Below, in pieces: positions 37,801 to 46,317 of a stretch of DNA of 64,000 nt. Positions within the stretch are counted from its first letter, which is position 1; every line of letters starts with the position of its first letter. The stretch is from Setoptus koraiensis (lineage: Eukaryota; Arthropoda). The DNA lies in NCBI GenBank assembly GCA_048013815.1, contig CM106585.1, positions 6,634,001 to 6,698,000 of the forward strand, read 5' to 3'. Position numbers and translations under genes: made by a program. The notes below the pieces were generated by a model. That model worked only from the letters and a program-made list of their open reading frames with translations, was not told where the DNA came from and did no database searches.

Positions 37801-38686
37801 TTCAACGTTGTGTAAAAAGTGTGAAATTACCGAAGGTAACCATATCATTCAGGATAAATTCTATATCCACTTGAATGATTTTCTAAAAGATGTGCCAAAT
37901 ACTAAATGTGTTCGTGGTGGTGCCGCATCATACTCTAATGCTGTCAAAATGGACACATCTCATCATCCATCATTGATCGATGCTGCCTATGCGTCTTATC
38001 ATACTCCTCTAAAAAACTCTAAGGACTTCATAGAATCTATGGCAGTTGCCAGATTTGTTGCCCAGAATATAGAGGATATGTTGAATACAGAATCAAGATC
38101 TCATCAAGTTAACTCATCTACAAGCCCTGAAGATAAACTCGAAGTCTTCGCCTACAGTTTCACCTATGTATTCTATGAACAGTACTTGACAATTTGGCAA
38201 CAAACCTTCCGTAATCTATCTATATCCATGGGAACAATTTTCATGGTGACCTACTTATTACTCGGATGTGACTTTTTCATATCATCTGTGATTGTAGGCA
38301 CGATAGCCTGCATTGTTATAAACCTCATGGGCCTCATGTTTTGGTGGAGTATACAATTGAACGCAATATCGCTTGTCAATCTAGTGATGGCCGTTGGAAT
38401 TTCAGTGGAATTTTGCTCACACATTGCAAGAGCCTTTGCTTTATCCACCAAAACAGAGCCAGTGGATAGAGCTCATGATTCACTCACAAAGATGGGAAGT
38501 TCTGTACTGTCCGGAATAACACTCACTAAGATCGCAGGTATTAGTATATTGGCCTTCGCGAAGTCTCGTATATTCAAAGTTTATTATTTCCGTATGTACA
38601 TGGGAATCGTACTCGTAGGCGCGGTACATGGAATTATATTCATGCCAATAGTTTTAAGTTTAGTTGCTAAAAGGAGGAGGATTTAG
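34889..38686 (+). CDS. NPC1: NPC1-family lysosomal sterol transporter, intronless
   Basis: Encodes 1265 residues, close to the usual NPC1 length of about 1280, in one uninterrupted frame. A signal peptide (about 1-23) leads into a cysteine-rich N-terminal domain with the family pattern CCNDQQ and CPSCLVNF (about 24-250). TM1 lies at about 264-295 and TM2 at about 334-360, followed by a luminal middle domain. A sterol-sensing domain (about 604-770) carries the hallmark EVIPFLVLAVGVDNIF, then TM8 (about 834-857), a second cysteine-rich luminal domain, and TM9-13 with SVEFCSHI. In the known family, NPC1 takes cholesterol from NPC2 in the lysosome lumen and moves it into the membrane. The start is the first ATG before the signal peptide. 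No coding intron is visible, so this is either an intron-poor genome or an old retrocopy that kept a full frame. Insects have NPC1a and NPC1b paralogues, and the sequence alone does not decide which this matches. The C terminus (AKRRRI) has no dileucine motif. Confidence 0.96.
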   Translation: MNRHYLNIISFVAAVVGGSRLCEAAATDRCVMGFETCGKVAGPAGDLPVPCTRDGPPQIVKNGSLLNQLDALVPSLNVSRDSPLCCNDQQISDFIDGMAQAKALLGSCPSCLVNFASLFGQLICNPNQAQFIQILDRSKYNDKFAVDRIQYNISEQFIQALFNSCKNVIYPQAQSPALWLMCGDTCDAHELVEHLGIKGLSPFDINYKYELSNNIPDNLIPLNCTKSVADTYPRLRSIYPYRCSYVDCEKQLDPSIYPQPTPIWTIFNIDGAFIIMGLIYLILATATVLSFYLTKKFKHTPRLEQISEEETHTELDTRASNYKIDAYLKFVFARWALFCAHYATLVILVGLAAVTLSCVGLTKLQVLTDPVNLWSQPDSRTHQEKTYYEKTFGPFYRIEQVIIYPSNGAKPWLSDNGKNFTTLFQRDFLKSVLSYQNSVINLEAKVDDNLVKLNDICLQPLGNGICSIQSPLGWFQDNATNFDLNNSSDTAYLRHFSECFQNAYNPSDYNYGKLSCLGSYKGPIFPHVALAGYPNTSPAPYSEATAMVITLPVKNEYNPEYNKKAKAWEKEFINFTLSYSDPNLRIAFYSERSIEDEIERQSQSDIITIAVSYLVMFAYVAISLGKSTNLKNFLIESRIVLGLSGVLIVLASVLTSIGILSYFGVPATLIIIEVIPFLVLAVGVDNIFILVQALQRSTHKLNESVEERIARVVGDVAPSLLLASLSESACFLIGTLTPMPAVRVFALTASLALFIDFVLQMTVFVALLTLDARRQLSGRYDLICCITASKTNQASLIDPVVGDNASSSSRGGNQDILYQLFENHIAPTLLKPSFRLIAMIIFQTWSCLSIAVIHRIDVGLDQTMTVPDDSYILDYFNAQREDLRVGPPVFFVVKKGLDYSNQNESNLICSSSGCAPTSLLAQISEASKLSNISYISTPATSWYDDYVSWALTNDCCRTYANGSFCPSTEKNSTLCKKCEITEGNHIIQDKFYIHLNDFLKDVPNTKCVRGGAASYSNAVKMDTSHHPSLIDAAYASYHTPLKNSKDFIESMAVARFVAQNIEDMLNTESRSHQVNSSTSPEDKLEVFAYSFTYVFYEQYLTIWQQTFRNLSISMGTIFMVTYLLLGCDFFISSVIVGTIACIVINLMGLMFWWSIQLNAISLVNLVMAVGISVEFCSHIARAFALSTKTEPVDRAHDSLTKMGSSVLSGITLTKIAGISILAFAKSRIFKVYYFRMYMGIVLVGAVHGIIFMPIVLSLVAKRRRI

Positions 38687-39573
38687 CAACTTCAAATTAA
38701 TTGTAAAATACAGCACCCACTGCAGACTAAAAGTGTGATTGACATAGTTAACTAATTTATGCTAACGCTGAAATTGTTGAAAAGAAGAATTCTGTTACCC
38801 TTATAAATGCTGGACTTGCAAGAGTTCCAATTTCGTTGATATAATGCTAAACTGTCAATATTTATACATATATATATTCCCATTTAATAGGCAAATAGTA
38901 GTATAGCCATCGAAGTAATACGGCTAAGAAATAAGATAAACATTCATTGTTGATAATAACTCAGTATTAAATATATACCAATTGTGATGTAGCCTTAGTT
39001 GTTCAATAAACTGAGTAGATCACAGCTTTACCCATAAGAACTTAAAATACTGAGACTGAACTAACTAAATAAAAGAAACTATGATAAATTAATGATACGA
39101 ATTGAACTAATCATATTAGATGTTATTAAAATGTATTCACTGCTTTGAAAGAGTTTTTGACATGTAAGGGAGGGGCCTTGGTTCGGCAGATAGGCCCCTT
39201 GCAGCTACTTGAAAAGAAGAACTTTGGAAGTTTAACTTTTGTTCTATTCAAATCTAGCGCTCGAAATGAATATTACCGGATATTCTGCTACTTACAAGCA
39301 TGTCGGCCTTCAAACGCCATCTATGTGTCGGATTGGCGGTAGCTTTTAACAGCAGAATCGTGCGTGATGCAGATAAGCACAATGGCCTGTACCCGGCACA
39401 GCTTGTTTTGCTTTATCTCAATGAAGCACAAATCTCATCACAGCTCACAACAGCTACTGCACATCCACATATTCGTGTGCATATCAATAGATTGCTCCAA
39501 CGTGGTTGGCAATTCTAGTGAACGCAAAATTATATCTGGTTCTTTCTGATAACATCACAGCCACTTCTGACAC
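38687..39573. other. NPC1 3' flank and RpL32 upstream region
   Basis: AT-rich. The first part is the NPC1 3' UTR, with a signal at 39005-39010. The rest is intergenic and promoter sequence of RpL32. The open frames at 39145-39518 are short and unsupported. Confidence 0.6.
39005..39010 (+). terminator. poly(A) signal of NPC1
   Basis: AATAAA about 320 bp after the NPC1 stop. A second AATAAA lies at about 39067, so the end site may vary. Confidence 0.6.
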
Positions 39574-39581
39574 CTTTTTTG
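39574..39581 (+). promoter_or_regulatory. candidate 5'-TOP start of RpL32
   Basis: CCTTTTTT lies 66-73 bp before the RpL32 start codon. Ribosomal-protein mRNAs usually start with C followed by a pyrimidine run, so this is a plausible cap site giving a leader of about 73 nt. An alternative is a splice acceptor at 39621-39623 (TTATTCTCAG) that ends an intron in the leader. Only transcript ends can decide. Confidence 0.4.
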
Positions 39582-39646
39582 TTCATAATCACTACACAAC
39601 CTAATTCATCAATTTATTCTCAGGCAACCATTAGAAAAATTTCATC

Positions 39647-40223
39647 ATGGTCATCGTACAGCCTCTCACGAAACCCAAAATTGTGAAGAAACGAACGAAA
39701 CGTTTCATTAGGCATCAATGTGACAGATACGACAAATTAAAGGTAAAGTATACATCCATTCTCTCAATCAACCATCAATCAATTGTCATTCAAGTCTTTC
39801 ACCTACACGCCTTACACTGACTCATAATGTTATTAATTGAATGTTACTCTTTTGTTTTCCTATCTTCCTCTTGACATGACCAAATGTTCTGCATTTACCT
39901 AATGTCTACAGCCTAACTGGAGAAAACCCAAGGGTATTGACAACAGAGTTAGGAGACGTTTCAAGGGTCAGATTCGTATGCCCAAAATCGGTTACCGAAA
40001 CAAAAAGGAGACAAGACATGTCCTACCAAATGGATTCCGCAAGGTTCTCGTACACAACATCAAAGAACTAGAAATGCTCATGATGTTGAACAGAAGATTC
40101 TGTGGAGAGATTGCCCACACAGTGTCATCAAAATCGCGCAAAGTTATTGTCGAGAGAGCGAAACAGCTTGGAATTCGTCTCACTAATGGATCAGCTCGTC
40201 TAAGAAGCGAAGACAACGACTAA
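39647..40223 (+). CDS. RpL32: 60S ribosomal protein L32 (eL32)
   Basis: Two coding exons, 39647-39742 (32 codons) and 39912-40223, are joined across a 169-bp GT-AG intron (donor AAAG/GTAAAG, acceptor TCTACAG/CC). They encode 135 residues, the exact length usual for animal eL32. The protein begins [20 protein letters not shown] and carries the family blocks [32 protein letters not shown] and [12 protein letters not shown]. It is a structural protein of the large ribosomal subunit. It is the only gene in the AT-richer block with a visible coding intron. Its 3' end lies close to that of COPB2 on the other strand (convergent). Confidence 0.98.
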
Positions 40224-40236
40224 ATTCGCGAGCCCT

Positions 40237-40242
40237 AATAAA
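40237..40242 (+). terminator. poly(A) signal of RpL32
   Basis: AATAAA 14 bp after the RpL32 stop codon, so the 3' UTR is very short. Confidence 0.8.
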
Positions 40243-40320
40243 TTTAAAATATCAGAAAATTTGACATCATTTTTACATGATTTAATTAATGAAAACTCAA
40301 TTACATTTCAGAGGGTTGTA

Positions 40321-40326
40321 TTTATT
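40321..40326 (-). terminator. poly(A) signal of COPB2
   Basis: AATAAA on the minus strand begins two bases after the TGA stop at 40331-40329. The 3' UTR must therefore be only some tens of bases, facing the RpL32 end about 80 bp away. Confidence 0.75.
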
Positions 40327-40328
40327 CG

Positions 40329-42758
40329 TCATCCCTCCATTCGGTGATCCATGTCTGGAAATAAGTTGGGATATTGTAATGGGTCAGCAATAGCTGTAGA
40401 TAAGGGGACGTTCCTTTTCTTCACCTCCTCCTTCCAAAGTTGCACCATTTCAGACGTCCGTTCAGGTCTGTAACATCTGGCCATAAAAGCGGCTTCCGTG
40501 AATCTCTTGGACTTAACTAGGATATCCAAGGCACTATCTAAATCACCAGTTAGAAAGTTTGAGAGGAATGATATGTTCGTGAATCCAGAGGCGGCAGAGG
40601 AGTCAGCTAGTTCCTTGATTTTGCTCTTGTCGCCCCCAGCGGTGGCCAATAGTAAAAGACCCGGGAAGTCCTTGGCTTTCGTCAAGCACTTTTTGGCTAG
40701 TTCAAAGTTTCCATCGTTGACCGCTAGTTCTGCAACCTGTTTCCATCTTTCCTTGTTCCCTTCGTCGTCCTCGGCAAGTTTGAAAGCAGCCTCGAGATTA
40801 CCTAATCCTATTGCTAGATCGAATTTGTGATCTGGATCGGTCGATACAGCCAACGCTTGAACTTTGAAATTCTGTTTTTCAAGGAATTGGGCAACCCTTG
40901 TTCTTTGTTCATTCGGAATGTCGGGCAATATCTTATCTGCAGCTTCGAAATCCTCTCGCATAACCGCTGTCTGATAGTTGAGAACAGACAACAGCAAGGA
41001 ATACGAGACTACATTGAGTTCTTTATCACCTAAATATACCCGATTCTCTTTCGCTAAATAACCAAGAAGATACATTGTTTTCTCGAGGTGGGCTATGGTC
41101 ACGATTTCACCTCCGACAAAGTAATTTAAGCGATCAACACCATTAGTGTAGACGAAACAATCGCCCACCCAAAGCCCAGTTTTGATACGTTCTGGTACAT
41201 CAGCCACGAATTCAAATGCATCTTCATATCCATCTTCAGGTGAATCTTCGAGCGAGAAATTCTCAGGCATATATCTCAAGACATAGAAATAATCATCAGT
41301 TGATATGCAAACAAGCTCTCCATTCTCGGACCAAAAGACATCTTTTGGTTCAATCTCAATGCGCCTAATTAATTTTAGGGTGTTCCACTCATAGAATGAT
41401 AGACCAGCATCTGTCTTGACACCAAGCATGCTACCTCCATAAATTCCACTGTATCGATCAGAATCGAATTCTCCGTGAAGTTTAAATTTGTTTGATACTG
41501 TAGAGGTTTTAAATATTTTGATGGTATTGATGCTCTCTCTTATTGCATAAATCGATGAATCACTTGCCCATACAAACTCCAAGGCAGTTCCATAATCTTT
41601 AGTGGTTTTTAAAGTTAATGCAGTGAGTATAATAAACTCTCCGTCGCCGCATACTACAACAAAACGACCATTGGGGTTGTGAGAGATAGTCTGAGGGAAA
41701 ATTTCGCACGTCCTGATATCTTTTGTCTGTAATGGTAGAGGGACTCCATCTTTGATCTCCTCCTCGTTACCCAGTAGTTTAATGTTAGCCTGGTGAAGTT
41801 CGGAATGCCTAGCGAAAACGATTTTACCGAAACTGTCCATCGACATAGCAGGTTCCTCGTTACCTAATTTTAACACTACGCTACCGTTATCGCAACCTAT
41901 GGCTATTGTATTGCTACGTTTTAAACAAGCTACAGTCCAGACACGCTCCAGACCATAATTTAAAGGGGCCTCTGACCGATAGGTATTCATGTGCCATATC
42001 TTAACACTTCCATCCTCTGAACCAGTGATGATAATAGGTAGCTCTGGATGGTATAAAACTGCCGATAGGTTCTGGGAGTGACCCTCAAGCTCTTGAACGC
42101 ACGTTTTAGTTTGATAGTCCCATATTCTGATTTTGTGGTCATCTGCGCCCGAGATTAGATAAGGTTTATCTCCACTGTGACAATAATCGACACAATTTAC
42201 TCCTCTTTCGTGCCCCTCTAACGTAAAGTCTGCCTTATGAGAACCAAGGCGCCATACTTTAACTGTTCTGTCAAGGGAAGCCGAAGCGAAAGTGTTTGAG
42301 TCCTTCGGATTAAAAACAACTTGCATGACATAATGACTATGTTCCTCGAAAACCTGTGGGCTGTGAAAATTCTTTTCCCAATTCCATAACTTAATGGTCA
42401 TGTCATCACTAGATGTAAGAAGGTAAGGCTGAGCTGGGTGAACAACAACGGATCTTATGTAATCCGAGTGGGCGTCAATTGTGGTCTGTTTCTCTGAAGT
42501 GTTATAATTATAAATTCGCATCTGCATATCATCCGAACAACAGACTATCCAGTTCTTCTTGCTGACGAATTTTGCCGCCCTTACTGGAAGCTCGCTGGCC
42601 TCAAACGTTTTTATCAGCTGTTGCCTTTCATAATCCCATATATGGATTTGACCATTGTATAGGCTTGCCAGCATCCAATTTTCCACCGGGTGCAAGTCTA
42701 CACATTTAACTCGCTCCGATCGAGCCTGTAGCTTCTTCTGAACACTCAGCGTTGGCAT
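40329..42758 (-). CDS. COPB2: coatomer subunit beta-prime (beta'-COP)
   Basis: Encodes 809 residues in a single exon. An N-terminal WD40 propeller (about 1-300) has clear repeat ends such as WMLASLYNGQIHIWDYE, TIKLWNWEK and VKIWHMN. A second propeller follows (about 300-590), then an alpha-solenoid (about 600-790) with EAAFKLAEDD and KCLTKAKDFPGLLLLATAGG. In the known COPI coat, beta'-COP binds dilysine cargo tails and forms the cage with alpha-COP and epsilon-COP for Golgi-to-ER transport. Animal proteins are usually about 900 residues. This one ends at the conserved YPNLFPD block and lacks the variable C-terminal tail of about 100 residues. A poly(A) signal directly after the stop supports a natural early end. 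The gene is divergent from KANSL3. Confidence 0.96.
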   Translation of the reverse strand: MPTLSVQKKLQARSERVKCVDLHPVENWMLASLYNGQIHIWDYERQQLIKTFEASELPVRAAKFVSKKNWIVCCSDDMQMRIYNYNTSEKQTTIDAHSDYIRSVVVHPAQPYLLTSSDDMTIKLWNWEKNFHSPQVFEEHSHYVMQVVFNPKDSNTFASASLDRTVKVWRLGSHKADFTLEGHERGVNCVDYCHSGDKPYLISGADDHKIRIWDYQTKTCVQELEGHSQNLSAVLYHPELPIIITGSEDGSVKIWHMNTYRSEAPLNYGLERVWTVACLKRSNTIAIGCDNGSVVLKLGNEEPAMSMDSFGKIVFARHSELHQANIKLLGNEEEIKDGVPLPLQTKDIRTCEIFPQTISHNPNGRFVVVCGDGEFIILTALTLKTTKDYGTALEFVWASDSSIYAIRESINTIKIFKTSTVSNKFKLHGEFDSDRYSGIYGGSMLGVKTDAGLSFYEWNTLKLIRRIEIEPKDVFWSENGELVCISTDDYFYVLRYMPENFSLEDSPEDGYEDAFEFVADVPERIKTGLWVGDCFVYTNGVDRLNYFVGGEIVTIAHLEKTMYLLGYLAKENRVYLGDKELNVVSYSLLLSVLNYQTAVMREDFEAADKILPDIPNEQRTRVAQFLEKQNFKVQALAVSTDPDHKFDLAIGLGNLEAAFKLAEDDEGNKERWKQVAELAVNDGNFELAKKCLTKAKDFPGLLLLATAGGDKSKIKELADSSAASGFTNISFLSNFLTGDLDSALDILVKSKRFTEAAFMARCYRPERTSEMVQLWKEEVKKRNVPLSTAIADPLQYPNLFPDMDHRMEG

Positions 42759-43499
42759 TTTTCATATGAATTAATCTAACTATGTATAATAATAAATCTA
42801 ATTGTGAATTAGGATGGAGATGTTGATTTAAAAGATCTGTTAGATGTCAAACACGACGCTCGACAAAACCACTATCTTTGTAACACGAAAGCTGAAGCAG
42901 GGGAACAGCACCGTTTCACTTCTTATGGCAGACATGGAAGCGTTTTGTGCAGTCCCCTCCGATATCTCTATTGACACGATCGCACAACACAACCAGATGT
43001 CATGTTGACCGCGACTGCATCTCACTGGCTGTAGGTAAAGCGCGTCATTCGAATGAATCTAAGTTGCTAACTCCCAATGGCAGCCTCCCATCAGTGTTCC
43101 ATATCGAGCAGATACATGCATAAAATCACTTCGAAACTACTTCGTCTCAAAATTTAACAACAAGTTCGGGTTGTATTTGTTCCACTAGAGTTCTAATGAT
43201 TCTTACAATTCCCGGTTGGAGGGTCCCAAACTCAAATCCGAAACGTTATGTTGGGGGAAATTTTTTCATCTTTGAATTTCGCGCTATCCAAAGCACAGAT
43301 CTCGTTGGTTTTTTTCATTCGCATCTCTGAATCGTTCGGAATCAACCGCTGAACGGATAATACAATGTAATAATCTCATGATTATCGGCACATCTCATCC
43401 CGATGATACATGTATATTTTGTTCTATTATCTTCGAGAATTTCACCCAAGTCCAACGATTCGTGGCCACATTTCATGAAACGACAACTCAACCATCAAC
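42759..43499. promoter_or_regulatory. divergent promoter interval of COPB2 and KANSL3
   Basis: These 741 bp separate the start codons of two head-to-head genes, so they should hold both 5' leaders and promoters. No clear TATA box, DRE or other core motif could be picked with confidence. The reading frame at 42840-43025 is short and unsupported. Confidence 0.6.
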
Positions 43500-44975
43500 A
43501 TGCAGCAACAGCATCAGATAAATCAAGCCATACAAATATTGCCAGACCTATCCGGTCAAAGGAAAGTCACCCCAATTAGTGAAATAGAGCACAGCTACGC
43601 GAAAGCCTGGTACATCAGGCCGAACAATCAAAAGGTTCACCCAACTAGATATTTGTTTCTGAAGAATTACCCTAGACATTTTATATCCAGCCACCCGTTT
43701 GGCGTTGACACCGGACCAGAGGGTGTTCTGGATGTTGGATCCGTGGCTGACCTTAAAACAGACCCGAGCCCGCAGTCCAGGGCCATGATTGATAAGTTGA
43801 TTGAACACTCCCAATTGGAGCAAATGTGCCCATCGGCAGAGGAATCAGCCAGTACAACAGCAAAAGATCAGACCATAGACACAAGATCGTGGACACAACA
43901 AATGGAGCGTCTGTATTTCAAAACGTGTCGTGTTCTGCAAAATGATTACCTTACTCGGCTCGTTTATGAGTCAAGCCCCAACGAATCTTTGCACAGGCTT
44001 AATCTGATGGAATATACAAGTATACAACTTCGACATCTATTCGCCAATATTGCTGGGTGGGACGCAGAATTGCTGCGATGGTTGCACACACTACTCACTA
44101 CAGAAAATGAAAACCACACGTATCTCATTCACATCTATCACCAAGTCATGCAATATCTACGTTCAAAATTACCATCACTTATCGACAAGTTTTACCCTCC
44201 TGTGACAAAACTCGAGGCCAACCAAATATCACTAACTTCTACACATGGCTCAAGTGCCGATGATCCAGTGGCCAAGTTACTAATTAAAAGCAAAGCCATA
44301 CCAAAGAGGCTTCCCGGCGGACCTATATTCATCATTGTCCCTTCCGGACCAAACATGTCGTCTCACCAATTTTCAGCGAGAAAAGAATTTTGGAAGTTGA
44401 TGTTTAGTTCATTAGGTCAATTGATAAACGTAAACGTCTCTTACAGACCTGATCAGACCTCAATTGATACAATCAGTATAATCAAAGCCTCGATAAGAGA
44501 CAAAATACGAGAGCTGAGAAGAAAGAAGTCCAATGAGACAAGACCTATTGTTTTGGTAGGATTCAATCATGGATCCATATTAGCAGTACATTGTGCACTC
44601 GAGAATCCTGGCCAAATAAACGCTATTATCTGTCTAGGTTTTCCGTTAGCCACAATTGGCGGCGTACGAGGAGGTCTGGATGACCCCCTACTAGATATGA
44701 CTGTGCCCATCTTATTTGTGGTGGGTCTCATGTCAAGTACCACCAATCTCGAAGATATGGAAAGATTCAGGGAATTGATGGCACGCGCTGAAACTGGCTT
44801 AGTGGTGGTCGGTGGAGCCAACGATAGGCTAGTTTTATGTTATAAGAAAAAATTGTCTGATGGTATCACTCAAGTGATGGTGGACAGATGCATTGGCGAT
44901 GAAATCTACGATTTTTTGAACAACGTTTTAAATCCCCGCAGTGAGCCAGCAAAGCTCCGACTTGATCTCAGTTAA
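43500..44975 (+). CDS. KANSL3: KANSL3 / Rcd1-like subunit of the NSL acetyltransferase complex
   Basis: Encodes 491 residues in one exon. The N-terminal helical part (about 1-240) leads into an alpha/beta-hydrolase-like domain (about 270-485). The family-specific blocks are AIICLGFPLATIGG, DDPLLDM, VVVGGANDRL and MVDRCIGDEIYDFLNN. The nucleophile elbow reads GFNHGS: Asn stands where a hydrolase would have Ser, as I recall for KANSL3 homologues, so catalysis is not expected. The known role is as a scaffold subunit of the NSL (MOF/KAT8) complex that acetylates histone H4 at housekeeping promoters. In flies the protein is called Rcd1. It is much shorter than the human protein (about 900 residues) and lacks the long low-complexity C-terminal part. 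Confidence 0.92.
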   Translation: MQQQHQINQAIQILPDLSGQRKVTPISEIEHSYAKAWYIRPNNQKVHPTRYLFLKNYPRHFISSHPFGVDTGPEGVLDVGSVADLKTDPSPQSRAMIDKLIEHSQLEQMCPSAEESASTTAKDQTIDTRSWTQQMERLYFKTCRVLQNDYLTRLVYESSPNESLHRLNLMEYTSIQLRHLFANIAGWDAELLRWLHTLLTTENENHTYLIHIYHQVMQYLRSKLPSLIDKFYPPVTKLEANQISLTSTHGSSADDPVAKLLIKSKAIPKRLPGGPIFIIVPSGPNMSSHQFSARKEFWKLMFSSLGQLINVNVSYRPDQTSIDTISIIKASIRDKIRELRRKKSNETRPIVLVGFNHGSILAVHCALENPGQINAIICLGFPLATIGGVRGGLDDPLLDMTVPILFVVGLMSSTTNLEDMERFRELMARAETGLVVVGGANDRLVLCYKKKLSDGITQVMVDRCIGDEIYDFLNNVLNPRSEPAKLRLDLS

Positions 44976-44997
44976 GAACAAACAAAAAGGAAATGAT

Positions 44998-45003
44998 AAT
45001 AAA
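44998..45003 (+). terminator. poly(A) signal of KANSL3
   Basis: AATAAA 23 bp after the stop. A second AATAAA lies near 45074. Confidence 0.7.
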
Positions 45004-45199
45004 ACTTACTGCTCGATAAAAATTCGAGTTTTTGACTTATAGTTGATTTGATGAGCACTTCAGTCAAATCAGAGAATAAAGCTATTTACTTGTCACTTGA
45101 TTGCTGGTTTGAATCTAGAAAGCCCATATATTCGTGACATAGATTAATAACAATTCATTAGAATAGCGATAAAGTAACGTTGAGTTACGTAACTACTGA

Positions 45200-45670
45200 C
45201 TAGTAACTGTAGATACACTGATTTATGACTGCTAGGAGATTGTTGTTTTCTAATGCTGCAGCTACACGTTCCTTATCGTTGAGTTGTTTATTGAGCGCCT
45301 CCTCTGTGGAATGTGTACCCTTGGATAATTTGACATCAACCTTGTAATTTTCTGGCAGGGAACGCATGAGTTTAACTTGAATTGATAGCCCTATCAATGG
45401 AGCCATACTACAGGTAGAGACAGTGGGCGTAAATTCGACAGTTACAATATTGGCCTCCTTGTCTATTTCTATTTGATCCTGGCGAATAACATTCAATTCC
45501 TCTAGTGTCAACGGATGTTCTGGGTCCTTAATGCTTCGCAAGTGATCGAAAATCTCTCGTGTGTCCAGTTCGTCAATTACATTATCGTCTAAATCACAAG
45601 GCATTATGATGCGTTCGCCGGCCTTCTCAAACAGTTGGGGCATTGGGTTGTCTAGGGGAACTGAAGACAT
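45200..45670 (-). CDS. CIAO2B: CIAO2B / MIP18-family cytosolic Fe-S assembly factor
   Basis: Encodes 156 residues, about the normal family length (human about 163), in one exon. The diagnostic stretches are DPEHPLTLEELNV, EFTPTVSTCSMA with the conserved reactive cysteine, LIGLSIQVKLMRSLP, and NKQLNDKERVAAALEN. In the known pathway the protein works with CIAO1 and MMS19 to deliver Fe-S clusters to nuclear and cytosolic proteins; the fly counterpart is galla-2. It is convergent with KANSL3, with about 225 bp between the stop codons. No canonical AATAAA was found on the minus strand just after its stop, so a variant signal is likely. Confidence 0.96.
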   Translation of the reverse strand: MSSVPLDNPMPQLFEKAGERIIMPCDLDDNVIDELDTREIFDHLRSIKDPEHPLTLEELNVIRQDQIEIDKEANIVTVEFTPTVSTCSMAPLIGLSIQVKLMRSLPENYKVDVKLSKGTHSTEEALNKQLNDKERVAAALENNNLLAVINQCIYSY

Positions 45671-45909
45671 GTTGACGTTTATGATTCTTCATGTAATATT
45701 CCGAATAAAATGTGATTTCAAATTTCATATATCTTTGGCGAATGTTTCTGTGGTCAGAAATAGTCAACAATGCAGATATAGGCTGACTCCCGAGCGCGAA
45801 CTTCGATTTCAAAAAGATTGCAATAACTGCCTTCAGCATGAATGGAAGGAAAGTGATCGTGTAGCAGGATGTGAGGAGACGCTCTCTTCCCAGTTCCACT
45901 TCCAATTTC

Positions 45910-46260
45910 TTATAGCCCGTTTGCAAACGGGGGTCCTCCTGAAGACTAATGCAAACTAACAATTCACTTTCCGCAAGATTCTATGTGACTCAATGGATAT
46001 GTAAAATATATGTATATCGTTGCACTCATCAAGGACATGGTGCAAAACAGGGGTGTTTTTGAGATCGTTCTTTGGCATACACATAGCGACCAACGCCTAT
46101 TGTGCTGGTGATTGATGGCCGATCAAGAGTAAAATGGTTGGGGGGGGGGGGGAAACAATTTACTTGATCTTACTGCACCTAGTAATCCATATGAGTGTTT
46201 CTCAAGGATTTAAAATGCCTCCACTATGACAAACAATGGCTAGCAATATGAAAAGACAAC
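45910..46260. repeat. degenerate fragments of the secreted-peptide duplication unit
   Basis: Bases at about 45920-46005 align, with roughly a quarter of positions changed, to 47427-47505 of copy A (shared core GTCCTCCTGA, then CAATTCACT and GATTCTAT). Bases at about 46103-46165 align to 46941-46990 and 48482-48530 (GGCCGATCAAGAG, AAAATGG, TTGATCTTAC). A run of 12 G lies at 46141-46152. The fragments are older relics of the same repeat unit. No intact peptide gene was seen in them. Confidence 0.65.
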
Positions 46261-46286
46261 TTATGAAAAGGCAGAGGAATATCAAT

Positions 46287-46292
46287 TTTATT
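46287..46292 (-). terminator. poly(A) signal of secreted peptide gene A
   Basis: AATAAA on the minus strand, about 135 bp after the stop of gene A. Gene B has a signal at a matching distance. Confidence 0.6.
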
Positions 46293-46317
46293 AATTCATT
46301 GAGACTTGATGAATATA

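Noticed and set aside
34889-38686. NPC1 considered as a horizontally acquired or symbiont gene because it lacks introns
   Set aside because: It has a full animal-type NPC1 domain order, and its neighbours of like composition include RpL32 with a spliceosomal intron.
45627-45962. Minus-strand frame of 111 residues upstream of CIAO2B
   Set aside because: Overlaps the CIAO2B start in another frame, lacks any recognised domain, and partly lies in decayed repeat sequence.
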